The notes below the pieces were generated by a model that had not been told where the DNA came from, searched no databases, and saw nothing but the letters and a program-made list of their open reading frames with translations. A stretch of DNA of 64,000 nt, from NCBI RefSeq assembly GCF_019969685.1, contig NZ_JAHXYZ010000001.1, positions 496,001 through 560,000 on the forward strand, in the 5' to 3' direction. The DNA is from Microbacterium sp. EST19A (lineage in GTDB: Bacteria > Actinomycetota > Actinomycetes > Actinomycetales > Microbacteriaceae). Positions 7,024 through 13,974 of the stretch are shown here, piece by piece. Positions within the stretch are counted from its first letter, which is position 1; each line of letters begins with the position of its first letter. The position numbers were made by a program, and so were the translations under genes.

Positions 7024-7604
7024 CAGTGACGCACCCATGTGCAGGTCGAGGTACCGGACGTGCCGATCCCGACTCCGTCCAGTAGTTCGCTCGGGATCTC
7101 CTCCACGACGGCCGTGACAATGCCGGTGGACACGGTCACCTGGTCCAAGTCCTCCTGGGTGAGCTCGGAATCGACGTCAGCGTCGCCCAGGTTGGTGGGA
7201 TTCTTTTCGCCGAGGTCGTAGCCACGCTGACCGATTCCGGTCCAGTCGTGGGAGGAGATCCACTCTTTGGCCTCAGTGACGTTCGTGCCGTCCCAGGAGG
7301 TGACCGCGAGGGAGTAGGTGCACTCGACTGCGTTTCCCTCATCGGTGACGTAGGAGATCGGGATGACCGCGTCAGGTGTGAAGTTCGGTGCGACGTAGAC
7401 CGCTGCCGCGGTCGCGAGAACCCCGACGCCCAGAACTGCACCTACAGTGGCTGCGATGCGGGCGCCCCGCCGACGACGCGGGGGTCGTGCGTGCTGTTCG
7501 GCCGCGTTCGTGGCGACACGTTCAAGCATCGCGTCCAGGAGTTCCGGCGACTCCGCCCACTTGTCATATGGAGTGAGCAGCCGGTTGAGCTGTGTGTCGT
7601 CCAT
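7023..7604 (-). CDS. Single-pass membrane protein, putative anti-sigma/sensor partner
   Basis: 193 residues: a cytoplasmic N-terminus of about 45 residues (MDDTQLNRLLTPYDKWAESPELLDAMLERV), an arginine-rich stop (PPRRRRGAR), one TM helix (about 49-70, IAATVGAVLGVGVLATAAAVYVA) and an extracellular domain of about 120 residues with two cysteines (AVECTYSL and the C-terminal TCTWVRH). This topology matches membrane anti-sigma factors, though no zinc-type HxxxCxxC motif is present. A strong GGAGG lies 6 nt upstream. It precedes its sigma gene, the reverse of the usual sigma/anti-sigma order. No family could be named. Confidence 0.7.
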   Translation of the reverse strand: MDDTQLNRLLTPYDKWAESPELLDAMLERVATNAAEQHARPPRRRRGARIAATVGAVLGVGVLATAAAVYVAPNFTPDAVIPISYVTDEGNAVECTYSLAVTSWDGTNVTEAKEWISSHDWTGIGQRGYDLGEKNPTNLGDADVDSELTQEDLDQVTVSTGIVTAVVEEIPSELLDGVGIGTSGTSTCTWVRH

Positions 7605-7692
7605 GGGTTTCCTCCGATGATCCGTTCACTACTGCTCATGTCCGATCATCGCCGAAGTGTTGCATCGATGCTGAAGAACCTCGGGAATTGCA

Positions 7693-7718
7693 CGATATGT
7701 ATCCATCGATACATATCG
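7693..7718. promoter_or_regulatory. 26-bp inverted repeat between the sigma and secreted-peptide operons
   Basis: Eleven-base arms, CGATATGTATC and GATACATATCG, are perfectly complementary around a 4-bp spacer (CATC). The element is 67 bp before the secreted-peptide start and 89 bp before the divergent membrane-protein gene. Its AT-rich core and position suggest the operator of one or both operons. No candidate repressor gene lies immediately beside it. Confidence 0.6.
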
Positions 7719-7784
7719 CCCTACGCGCGCGTGTTCCACCCTCGAAGCAGGTCAACTTCGACCTCTGAGAGAAGTGAGGAATCC

Positions 7785-8174
7785 ATGAGTCGTACGCATT
7801 CAGCGGCGCCACGCCGCCGCAGCAAACGTCCCCTCGGCATCGCTGCAGCCGCAGCGATCGGAGTGATGGGACTCGTCGGCGGCATCGCCGCACCCGCCAT
7901 GGCGTGGGGCACCGTCTCGGTAGGAGCGCCCGCGGGCTGTACGGGTCATGCGACGGGCAAGAGCTGGAAAAGCGGTTCGACCGCCTACGCCAGCACCGCT
8001 GAGTCAGGAAACCTCTGCGTCGCGATCGTCCCTGTTCACGCCGGCCTGCGCCTGTCCGGCGGCAGCACCCTGTGGAACGGTACCGCCGGTGTGAGCTTCG
8101 CTCAGGCGTCAGCACTCGCAGCGAACGGCTACGTCGGTGGATGGCACGTCTGGGGCGCAAAGGTCGCGAGTTGA
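7785..8174 (+). CDS. Secreted two-cysteine peptide, bacteriocin-like (lactococcin 972-type locus)
   Basis: 129 residues with a classical signal peptide: basic N-terminus (PRRRSKRP), hydrophobic core (LGIAAAAAIGVMGLVGGIAA) and cleavage site AMA|W after residue 40. The 89-residue mature form has two cysteines (C52, C78), many glycines, serines and tryptophans (SWKSGSTAY, GGWHVWGA) and no catalytic motif. Size, Sec signal and the downstream lipoprotein and ABC exporter genes resemble lactococcin 972-family loci, whose products target cell-wall synthesis; the residue-level similarity I can see is weak. AGGA lies 6 nt before the ATG. The final codons overlap the next gene's TTG start. It could also be a non-toxic secreted protein. 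Confidence 0.6.
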   Translation: MSRTHSAAPRRRSKRPLGIAAAAAIGVMGLVGGIAAPAMAWGTVSVGAPAGCTGHATGKSWKSGSTAYASTAESGNLCVAIVPVHAGLRLSGGSTLWNGTAGVSFAQASALAANGYVGGWHVWGAKVAS

Positions 8175-8806
8175 GCCGATTCTCTAGGGGCCCGCTGCTC
8201 AGGACCCTCGTCATCACGAGTGCCGCGAGCATGCTGTTTCTGACCGCATGCTCCGCACAGGCGCCGGGTCAGAGTGGCGGGTCCTTGACGGCCGAGCAGA
8301 TCACGAGCACCGCGGATATGTTCCGCGAAGACGGCAACGAGTGGCTGGCTGGGTTACTGGAGGACGGTGAAGTGGATGCCTCCGACTATGCAGCCGCATC
8401 GGAGCGCTACGCGTCGTGCATGCGCGATCTCGGATACGAAGTCCCTGCGCCCATGGTGAACCCCACGAATTCGATGACGCACATCTACGACATCGACATG
8501 GGCACACGCGATCCGGATGCCTTCGGGGAGGACGACCTCTCGTGCAAAGATCCTGACTTGAATGTCATTGAGGCGGCCTATCTGAACACTGGCAAACAGC
8601 GAATGGATGAGTCGCTTCGCATTGCTGCGCAAGAATGCATGTCCAAGCTGGATTACGAGATCCCGGACGATGCGCGCGACATTCGCGCCTTCAGCGGTGA
8701 CCCTGCTGCTGACGAAGGTGTGCAGCGTGAAGCCGCCGCGACATGCATCAATGACGAGGCGTTGCGACTCTTCCCGGACCTGCCGTATGTCGGAGTGGCG
8801 TATTGA
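8171..8806 (+). CDS. Lipoprotein of the bacteriocin-like operon
   Basis: The protein is 211 residues if started at the TTG that overlaps the previous stop as TTGA. The N-terminus is a lipoprotein signal (LLRTLVITSAASMLFLTAC) with lipobox LTAC and the lipidated cysteine at about residue 27, so the protein sits on the outer face of the membrane. The rest is acidic and helical with five further cysteines (SCMRDLGYE, LSCKD, QECMSKLDYE, ATCINDEAL), possibly disulphide-linked. I do not recognise a domain. Position between the secreted peptide and the exporter suggests self-protection or a chaperone role; this is inference from order alone. Confidence 0.75.
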   Translation: MSRFSRGPLLRTLVITSAASMLFLTACSAQAPGQSGGSLTAEQITSTADMFREDGNEWLAGLLEDGEVDASDYAAASERYASCMRDLGYEVPAPMVNPTNSMTHIYDIDMGTRDPDAFGEDDLSCKDPDLNVIEAAYLNTGKQRMDESLRIAAQECMSKLDYEIPDDARDIRAFSGDPAADEGVQREAAATCINDEALRLFPDLPYVGVAY

Positions 8807-9906
8807 ACATATCCGCTGGGCAATCCCCGCGCCGACGCCGCGATGTAGCCTTCTGGGTCGTCGCTGCATGCTGGCTTCTGGCGCCAGTCATCGGCGTTGG
8901 GTTGCTCTATCAACACCTCTCCACGAAGACCATCGTCGCGACTCAAGAAGTCTGGGCCCCGGCGCTCAGCGCCGAAGAAACGCGCGCCCAGACGGTCGGT
9001 CTCGCACTCGAGTGGAGCGACGGTGCCGAACTACCCGCGCCGGCGTGGTCAGGCATAGTCGTTCGCGTCTTTGTCCAGCCTGGCGGCATTCTCAAGAGTG
9101 GGGAGGCGGTCGTCGATGTCGATGGCGTGAAGCGTATCGCGGCTTACATGAACGTGCCGCTGTACCGTGCCCTCCTCCCCGGATCCACCGGGGAGGACGT
9201 CAAGTCGCTGCTCGAGTTCCTCCGCGGCCAGGGCATCGACGTCCCGGATAGCGACCGACTCAGCTGGGACACATGGCTGCAGGTCTCCTCATTCGCGAAG
9301 TCCATCGGCGTCGACACCTCCCAAGGGTTGCAGGCGTTCGATCCAGGATGGCTGGTCTTCATCCCGGCGGCCGAACTCACCGTCAGCGAAGTGCACGTGA
9401 AGGCCGGTCGACCAGCTCCCGCCAGCGGCGAACCCGTCGTAACAGCCATGGACCAACTCATGTCGGCGCACATCGTCACTCCCGAGGCAATCGCTGAAGT
9501 CACCGAGGACAACCCCATCACCCCAGAAGCCATTGCTTCCTCCACCTTCACTGTTCCCGAAGACGCCGTCGTTCTGGTCGGCAAGAATGAGCTCGCAGTC
9601 GACGAAGCCCGGACCGCAATCGATCCCGCAGCGCTCCCTCAATTAGCCGCCGGCGTCGTACAGGGGTCTCTCACCTCATCCGCGCGCGTCGTCACCCCTC
9701 AGGCTGCGGCGATCGTCGTGCCCGCAGCCGCAATTCTCACCGGCACTGACGGAACCTGTGTCGTCGTCCGCGATGGACAGAAGCGCCGAGTAGTGGCCGC
9801 CGAGACGATCGAGTCAGTCGACGGCACCTCTCTCATCTCCGCGAAGGTGAAGTCCGGCGAGAGCGTGCTGGTCAATCCCACAGCAACAGGCGCAAGATGC
9901 GCATAA
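8803..9906 (+). CDS. Membrane-fusion/adaptor protein with peptidoglycan-binding-like segment
   Basis: 367 residues, starting at a TTG that again overlaps the preceding stop (TTGA), with GGAG 8 nt upstream. One N-terminal TM helix (about 15-37) is followed by an extracellular region with an HlyD-like biotinyl-lipoyl half (WSGIVVRVFVQPGGILKSGEAVVDVDG) and the PG-binding-like stretch LLPGSTGEDVKSLLEFLRGQGID near residues 125-150. The C-terminal part has beta-barrel-like repeats (VVPAAAILTGTDGTCVVV, then VKSGESVLVNPTA). Such adaptors couple MacB-type ABC transporters to export across the Gram-positive wall. It is followed, with 10-nt overlap, by the ATPase gene. Confidence 0.8.
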   Translation: MNISAGQSPRRRRDVAFWVVAACWLLAPVIGVGLLYQHLSTKTIVATQEVWAPALSAEETRAQTVGLALEWSDGAELPAPAWSGIVVRVFVQPGGILKSGEAVVDVDGVKRIAAYMNVPLYRALLPGSTGEDVKSLLEFLRGQGIDVPDSDRLSWDTWLQVSSFAKSIGVDTSQGLQAFDPGWLVFIPAAELTVSEVHVKAGRPAPASGEPVVTAMDQLMSAHIVTPEAIAEVTEDNPITPEAIASSTFTVPEDAVVLVGKNELAVDEARTAIDPAALPQLAAGVVQGSLTSSARVVTPQAAAIVVPAAAILTGTDGTCVVVRDGQKRRVVAAETIESVDGTSLISAKVKSGESVLVNPTATGARCA

Positions 9907-10517
9907 TCGCAAGAGACCTCGGCATGAGATTCGGCTCCCGATGGCTATTCCAGGGCCTGGACTTTGCGTGGGAGCCTCCCTCTTTCGTGAGCGTCACCGG
10001 TCCCTCTGGTTCTGGCAAAACGACACTTCTTGGCGTCATCTCCGGCTCCATCCCATCGACAGCCGGTGAATGCATCGCAGACACCGATGAGAGCGGGGCT
10101 CCGTCCTCCGCTGGATGGATCGTGCAGAACAGCCCCCTTCTTGTCAGCCGAACAGCGCTGGAGAACGTGGCGCTCGGTCCTCTCTTTCAGCGCGTTCCAC
10201 AGCCCGAAGCGCTGGCCCGGGCAGAGCGAGAGATGGCCCGCCTGGGCATCGAACATTTATCGAGAGTCCGCGCCAAGAAGCTCTCCGGTGGCGAGCGTCA
10301 GCGGGTCACTGTCGCTCGCGCTCTCGCATCCCAGGCTCGACTGATTCTCGCCGATGAACCCACGTCCTCTCTCGACGCGGAGGCGAAGATACGGGTGGCG
10401 AAGGCACTGCGTGCCGCGGCCGACAACGGTGCCCTTGTCATCATGGCGACGCACGATAAGGACGTGGCGGCCTTCGCCGACAGAGTGTTTGACATCGGCC
10501 AGAGAACTACCCGATGA
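9897..10517 (+). CDS. ABC transporter ATP-binding protein (MacB/LolD-like)
   Basis: 206 residues with the complete ABC set: Walker A GPSGSGKTT (about 35-43), Q-loop WIVQN, signature LSGGERQ (about 128), Walker B LILADEPTSS (about 148) and H-loop ATHD (about 181). The sequence groups with short ATPases that serve FtsX/MacB-type permeases. The start codon overlaps the adaptor gene by 10 nt and its stop overlaps the permease start by 4 nt, so the stoichiometry is probably tightly set. With the next protein it should form the exporter or immunity pump for the secreted peptide encoded at the head of the operon. Confidence 0.92.
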   Translation: MRIIARDLGMRFGSRWLFQGLDFAWEPPSFVSVTGPSGSGKTTLLGVISGSIPSTAGECIADTDESGAPSSAGWIVQNSPLLVSRTALENVALGPLFQRVPQPEALARAEREMARLGIEHLSRVRAKKLSGGERQRVTVARALASQARLILADEPTSSLDAEAKIRVAKALRAAADNGALVIMATHDKDVAAFADRVFDIGQRTTR

Positions 10518-11563
10518 AGATCGTCGATTGCGTCTCCGAATCGATCAGCAACACCTTCGCCCGCCCGCTTCAGACAGCCGTGATCGCCGTCCTCTCGGTG
10601 ACCCTGGCCTTCGCAGCATTCATCCTCCCGTGGGCGACCGTCTCCCAGGCGCACGCCATGCTCGAGCAGGACATCGCCGAGGGGCGATCGACCATGGTGG
10701 TCGGCAGCAGCGGGGGACGAATCTCCACCGAGCGCTGCGATCTGTTCCGCTCGGTTGCGGGAGTCACCACCGCCGGCGCCGTCCTGCGCACGATCGAGTT
10801 GAGATCCGCTGGCGGCCGCCCGATCTCCGCAGTGCTGGTCACTCCCGGGCTTCCAGTTCTGCAGTGGCCAGAGCTCCCGGATCTCACCCCGGGGAGCATC
10901 GTGGCGCCTTCGACAGAGAACGCTCTTACAATCGGGGTTCCCACCGCCGTGATCATCGACGGAACCGAGCACCACCTCACGGCCGGTGGTGCCGCCATCT
11001 CGGCGGGTCGCATCTCCAGTCTTCACTCGATGGTAATGATCCCGTCATCGATCCAGAACGTGGCGTCCGAATGCTACATCGAGGCGACTCCGGGTGCCGA
11101 AGCAGGGATCGTCGCGGTCGCCGCAGCATGGTTCCCCGCTACGGAGGGTGCCCGCACCATTCCTTTGGTACCGGGGAAGCCAGCTGGAGCGACGAGCCAA
11201 GAGCTCCTCTCCTCCAGCCCTCAGCTCTGGGTCATTCTCTGCGCCGTCGGCACCATCGTGTTCGCTGTGGGGTCCTCAGTCTGGAGCCGGCGGCATGACT
11301 TCGCCGTCTACCAACAACTGGGTCTCTCGCACCGCGGTTCGCTGGTGATGAGCCTGGTCGAGTCCACGATTACGGTCTACATCCCTGGCGCAGCCGGGAT
11401 ACTCGCCGCTGTTGTCATCGCCGCCTTCGGTGACGTGCGCACGGAAGCACTCGAGTTCGCCAGCGCCTCCGTTGTGATGTTCCTGGTGGGTACCGCGCTT
11501 GTACCGATGGCCTCGGCACTCATCTGTATCTCTGTCGGCCGTTCGAGCGCGGGGAAGCTCTGA
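10514..11563 (+). CDS. FtsX/MacB-like ABC permease
   Basis: 349 residues with the four-TM topology of this family: TM1 near 20-42 (TAVIAVLSVTLAFAAFILPWA), an extracellular domain of about 190 residues, then three TM helices near 236-258, 278-302 and 312-337. The cytoplasmic loop after TM2 (SSVWSRRHDFAVYQQLGLSHRGSL) matches the coupling region of MacB/LolC permeases. The start overlaps the ATPase stop (ATGA). It is the last gene of the operon; the 250 bp that follow hold no gene I can support. Confidence 0.85.
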   Translation: MKIVDCVSESISNTFARPLQTAVIAVLSVTLAFAAFILPWATVSQAHAMLEQDIAEGRSTMVVGSSGGRISTERCDLFRSVAGVTTAGAVLRTIELRSAGGRPISAVLVTPGLPVLQWPELPDLTPGSIVAPSTENALTIGVPTAVIIDGTEHHLTAGGAAISAGRISSLHSMVMIPSSIQNVASECYIEATPGAEAGIVAVAAAWFPATEGARTIPLVPGKPAGATSQELLSSSPQLWVILCAVGTIVFAVGSSVWSRRHDFAVYQQLGLSHRGSLVMSLVESTITVYIPGAAGILAAVVIAAFGDVRTEALEFASASVVMFLVGTALVPMASALICISVGRSSAGKL

Positions 11564-11815
11564 CCGCAACGCACGACGTTCTGCGCGGGTCGCTTAGTTC
11601 TGGGTACTCTACGCGCGACTGACGCGTCGGTTGTCCAGAGGATCAGCGGACCTATTCTCGTTGGATCGGGAGCCTCGTTCCTTCTCGTTCGCCGGAGAAC
11701 CGCCAAAGGGATATCCCGCGAAATCTGGGCGATAGTTAGAGTCGCGCTGGCCAGCTGCCAGAAGCGATGAATTGCGCGACACCTGCCGCCCCGCCGCGCC
11801 GCGAGGGAACGGGCG

Positions 11816-12202
11816 TCATCGGAAGTTCTTCGACGAGTCTGTATCGTTCGGGTGCGACGGGGATGCCTCAAGCAAGATGACGCGGCCCCGCTTCTTCGCC
11901 TTCGGGTCAGGCTCATCCACGGCATAGCGGAGCCTGGCGCCATCGGTGACCTTGTACTGCCATACGGGCAGGGTCTTGCCGTCGACGACCGCCGTCGCCA
12001 GGTTCCCCTTCAACTGATAACAGCGCGAGCTGTCGAACCGTGTCGGATGGACTGTCAGGTAGTCCCAGGCGTCAACGAGCGCGTTCCTCGCCGTGGCCCC
12101 GAGATCACGCCACCCGCGTTCGGCCGCATTGTCCCCGAAGACGATCTCGCACTCGCTCCCCTTCGTCGGCCGCGGAACCGCTGATCCCCGCTTGCCCGCC
12201 AT
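11816..12202 (-). CDS. Putative toxin of a type II toxin-antitoxin pair
   Basis: 128 basic residues. The middle reads GWRDLGATARNALVDAWDYLTVHPTRFDSSRCYQLKGNLATAVVDGKTLPVWQYKVTDGARLRYAVD, the helix-then-sheet order of RelE/ParE-like mRNA interferases or gyrase toxins, ending in a strand that closes with positively charged residues (KAKKRGRVILLE). The catalytic residues of RelE are not all identifiable. The ATG overlaps the antitoxin stop (TAATG), giving the classic antitoxin-first order. A toxin role is inferred from this arrangement and fold pattern. Confidence 0.6.
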   Translation of the reverse strand: MAGKRGSAVPRPTKGSECEIVFGDNAAERGWRDLGATARNALVDAWDYLTVHPTRFDSSRCYQLKGNLATAVVDGKTLPVWQYKVTDGARLRYAVDEPDPKAKKRGRVILLEASPSHPNDTDSSKNFR

Positions 12203-12639
12203 TACGGGCGCTCGACCCGCACAGGTTCTTCCAGCAGCTCAATCGGCGTCGCCGGCCGCATACCCATCGCGTAGGCCGCAGCCGTCTCGCGCCACTCCTG
12301 CTGGGCGCGCAGCAGGCGTTCGAACGTGCCCAGCTCGCTCGCCGAGTACACCAACCGCTCGATCTCCTTGGCGTAGGAAACAAGCTCGCCCTCACTGAAC
12401 TCGCTCGTCCATGCGAACAGCTCTTGGAGCGCAGCGGTGACATCGCCCTTTTTTCGTCCGATCGCACGAAGCAGCTCGCTGGAGAGCTTCACGCCGTGCT
12501 CGAGCGTCTCGAGGTCATGGTCGCGCAGAATCACCAGGTCTTCGCCATCCCGACGGGTGATGCGCACCATGCCCTCGTCGACATGCGCGAGGACGTCCTT
12601 CGGCTTACGGAGGAGGTCGGTGAAAGTTGCGGTGCTCAT
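12202..12639 (-). CDS. Phd/YefM-like antitoxin
   Basis: 145 residues. The N-terminus, TATFTDLLRKPKDVLAHVDEGMVRITRRDGEDLVILRDHDLE, has the Phd/YefM DNA-binding pattern: a short helix that picks the operator, then a turn and the 'V.ITRRDGEDLVL' strand pair. The longer helical C-terminal half (ELLRAIGRKKGDVTAALQELFAWTSEF ...) would neutralise the toxin encoded immediately downstream. Such proteins repress their own operon. The start lacks a ribosome site and follows directly on a tandem repeat, suggesting a leaderless message with the repeat as operator. Confidence 0.72.
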   Translation of the reverse strand: MSTATFTDLLRKPKDVLAHVDEGMVRITRRDGEDLVILRDHDLETLEHGVKLSSELLRAIGRKKGDVTAALQELFAWTSEFSEGELVSYAKEIERLVYSASELGTFERLLRAQQEWRETAAAYAMGMRPATPIELLEEPVRVERP

Positions 12640-12653
12640 GACTACAGACTACA
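12640..12653. promoter_or_regulatory. Tandem 7-bp repeat abutting the antitoxin start
   Basis: GACTACA occurs twice in a row, ending against the antitoxin start codon (TGTAGTCTGTAGTC-ATG on the coding strand). No Shine-Dalgarno sequence fits between. This is a candidate autoregulatory operator of the toxin-antitoxin pair. Confidence 0.4.
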
Positions 12654-12693
12654 TCAGATAAACCTCTGAGGTCTGGGTCGCGGCTGAGGCATG

Positions 12694-12740
12694 ACGAAGG
12701 CCCCGCATCCCAGTGTTTCCAAGGGAGTCGGGGCCTTCGT
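12694..12740. terminator. Long hairpin between antitoxin and tRNA-Ser
   Basis: ACGAAGGCCCCG (12694-12705) pairs perfectly with CGGGGCCTTCGT (12729-12740); after a two-base mismatch TCCC/GGGA adds four more pairs. It ends 5 bp from the 3' end of tRNA-Ser and would terminate its transcript. Confidence 0.65.
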
Positions 12741-12745
12741 GGTGG

Positions 12746-12833
12746 CGGTGACGGTGGGATTTGAACCCACGGTAGGGGGTTACCCTACACAACTTTTCGA
12801 GAGTTGCACCTTCGGCCGCTCGGACACGTCACC
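12746..12833 (-). tRNA. tRNA-Ser(CGA)
   Basis: An 88-nt class II tRNA. The acceptor stem pairs GGTGACG with CGTCACC, with discriminator G. The anticodon stem CAACT/AGTTG encloses the loop CTCGAAA, giving anticodon CGA (reads UCG, serine). A long variable arm (GTGTAGGGTAACCCCCTAC) and the T arm GTGGGTTCAAATCCCAC follow. The 3' CCA is not encoded in full (CC then T on the complement). Confidence 0.95.
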
Positions 12834-12890
12834 GCGGAACAGCTTACGCGAGACCGGCCCGCCGCGCGAATCCGTGAACCAGCGGGAATC

Positions 12891-13937
12891 TCACCAGGCG
12901 GAGGCGACTTCGGCGTGCGTCCGGAGGATGCCCTCGGTCGACCCGGCCGGCGCTCGCCCGATGCCGCACTCGGTCGCGACGCCGAACTCGGGCGCGAAAG
13001 TTGCAGCGGCGGCGACCCGTCGTGCCGCACCCTCGACCCCGTCCTCGCGGTGCACGACTCCGAGGTACAGCTCCTCCACCGGAACCAACCCCGCGAGCGG
13101 CGCGAAATACGCCTCGTCGTCGCGCGTGATCGGCACCGGCAGGTGCAGCCACGTGATCGATCGAGCGGATGCCGCGACCACGGCGTTCGCGTAGCGGACG
13201 AGGTTCGCGGCATCCGTCGGCTCGAAGAAGTGCTTCTCCCCCGCGTCGCCGTAACAGAGGTGCACGCCCACCTCGACGTCGGTCGGCACGGCATCGACCA
13301 ACGCGGCGAGGCTCGAGACGAGGCCGTCGAACGGGTCGCCCGGCCACCAGGCCTCCATGAGGGCTCCGTATCCCGAGGCCCGCTCGATGATGCCCATCTC
13401 GCTCGCGACGTCCCACTGCACGGCGAGGTCGTCGTGCGGGATGGCGGCGAGGATCTCGTCGAGCTCGCGCAGGATCGCCGCCGTGTAGACGGGCTCGATC
13501 GCGGCGCGGTCGTCGCCGTGGAAGAACGACGAGATCACGGCGAGCGGCGTCGGCAGCGAGACCTGGAAGCGGATGCCGGCGGGCACGGCCCCTTCTTCAC
13601 GGAGGCGCGTGAACACGGCATACGACTCGATGGCCGCCGAGGCGTAGCCGAGGGGCGGGAGCGCGATCGCGGCGGCATCCGTCCCTTCTGCGATGCGCAG
13701 GCCGCGGGCGTCGATGCCGGCCGGAAACGGGATCGGCTCGTCGCCGATGCGCTCGATGCCGTCGGCCTGGCCGATCACGTCGGGCTGGAACATGATCCAG
13801 TGGAACCGCTTGCCGACCTCGCCGTCCGGGAGTCGCCGCAGGTGCGAGCCGAGCAGCTCCACGGCGGTGCGCATCGTGGTCTCGGCATCGTCAAAGTTCA
13901 CGCTGCCTACGAGGAGGGCGCCCTGCGGCTGAGTCAT
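12891..13937 (-). CDS. UROD/MetE-like zinc protein of unknown substrate
   Basis: 348 residues (start MTQPQGALLVGSVNFDD). The chain follows the MetE C-terminal barrel: an opening GSVNF, a middle QVSLPTPLAV strand, and zinc-ligand motifs H226-x-C228 (VGVHLCYGD) and C324 (GVATECGIGR). The MetE glutamate ligand is not obvious; H297/E298 (VVHRED) is the nearest candidate. Conserved ligands imply a zinc-activated thiol as methyl acceptor, but the substrate pocket differs from mesD. It lies 38 bp after the ROK kinase on the same strand and may be the last gene of that operon. An unrelated open frame extends upstream into the kinase gene and is not used. Confidence 0.7.
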   Translation of the reverse strand: MTQPQGALLVGSVNFDDAETTMRTAVELLGSHLRRLPDGEVGKRFHWIMFQPDVIGQADGIERIGDEPIPFPAGIDARGLRIAEGTDAAAIALPPLGYASAAIESYAVFTRLREEGAVPAGIRFQVSLPTPLAVISSFFHGDDRAAIEPVYTAAILRELDEILAAIPHDDLAVQWDVASEMGIIERASGYGALMEAWWPGDPFDGLVSSLAALVDAVPTDVEVGVHLCYGDAGEKHFFEPTDAANLVRYANAVVAASARSITWLHLPVPITRDDEAYFAPLAGLVPVEELYLGVVHREDGVEGAARRVAAAATFAPEFGVATECGIGRAPAGSTEGILRTHAEVASAW

Positions 13938-13974
13938 CGCTCCAGAATATCGACGGTCAGGCGGCGGGCGGGGG

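Noticed and set aside
11564..11815. A gene in the gap after the ABC permease
   Set aside because: Frames here are short, arginine-rich and lack start signals; the gap separates convergent genes.
12691..13194. Plus-strand frame covering tRNA-Ser and the MetE-like gene end
   Set aside because: It reads through the tRNA and its terminator hairpin and has low-complexity Ser/Arg/Pro composition.
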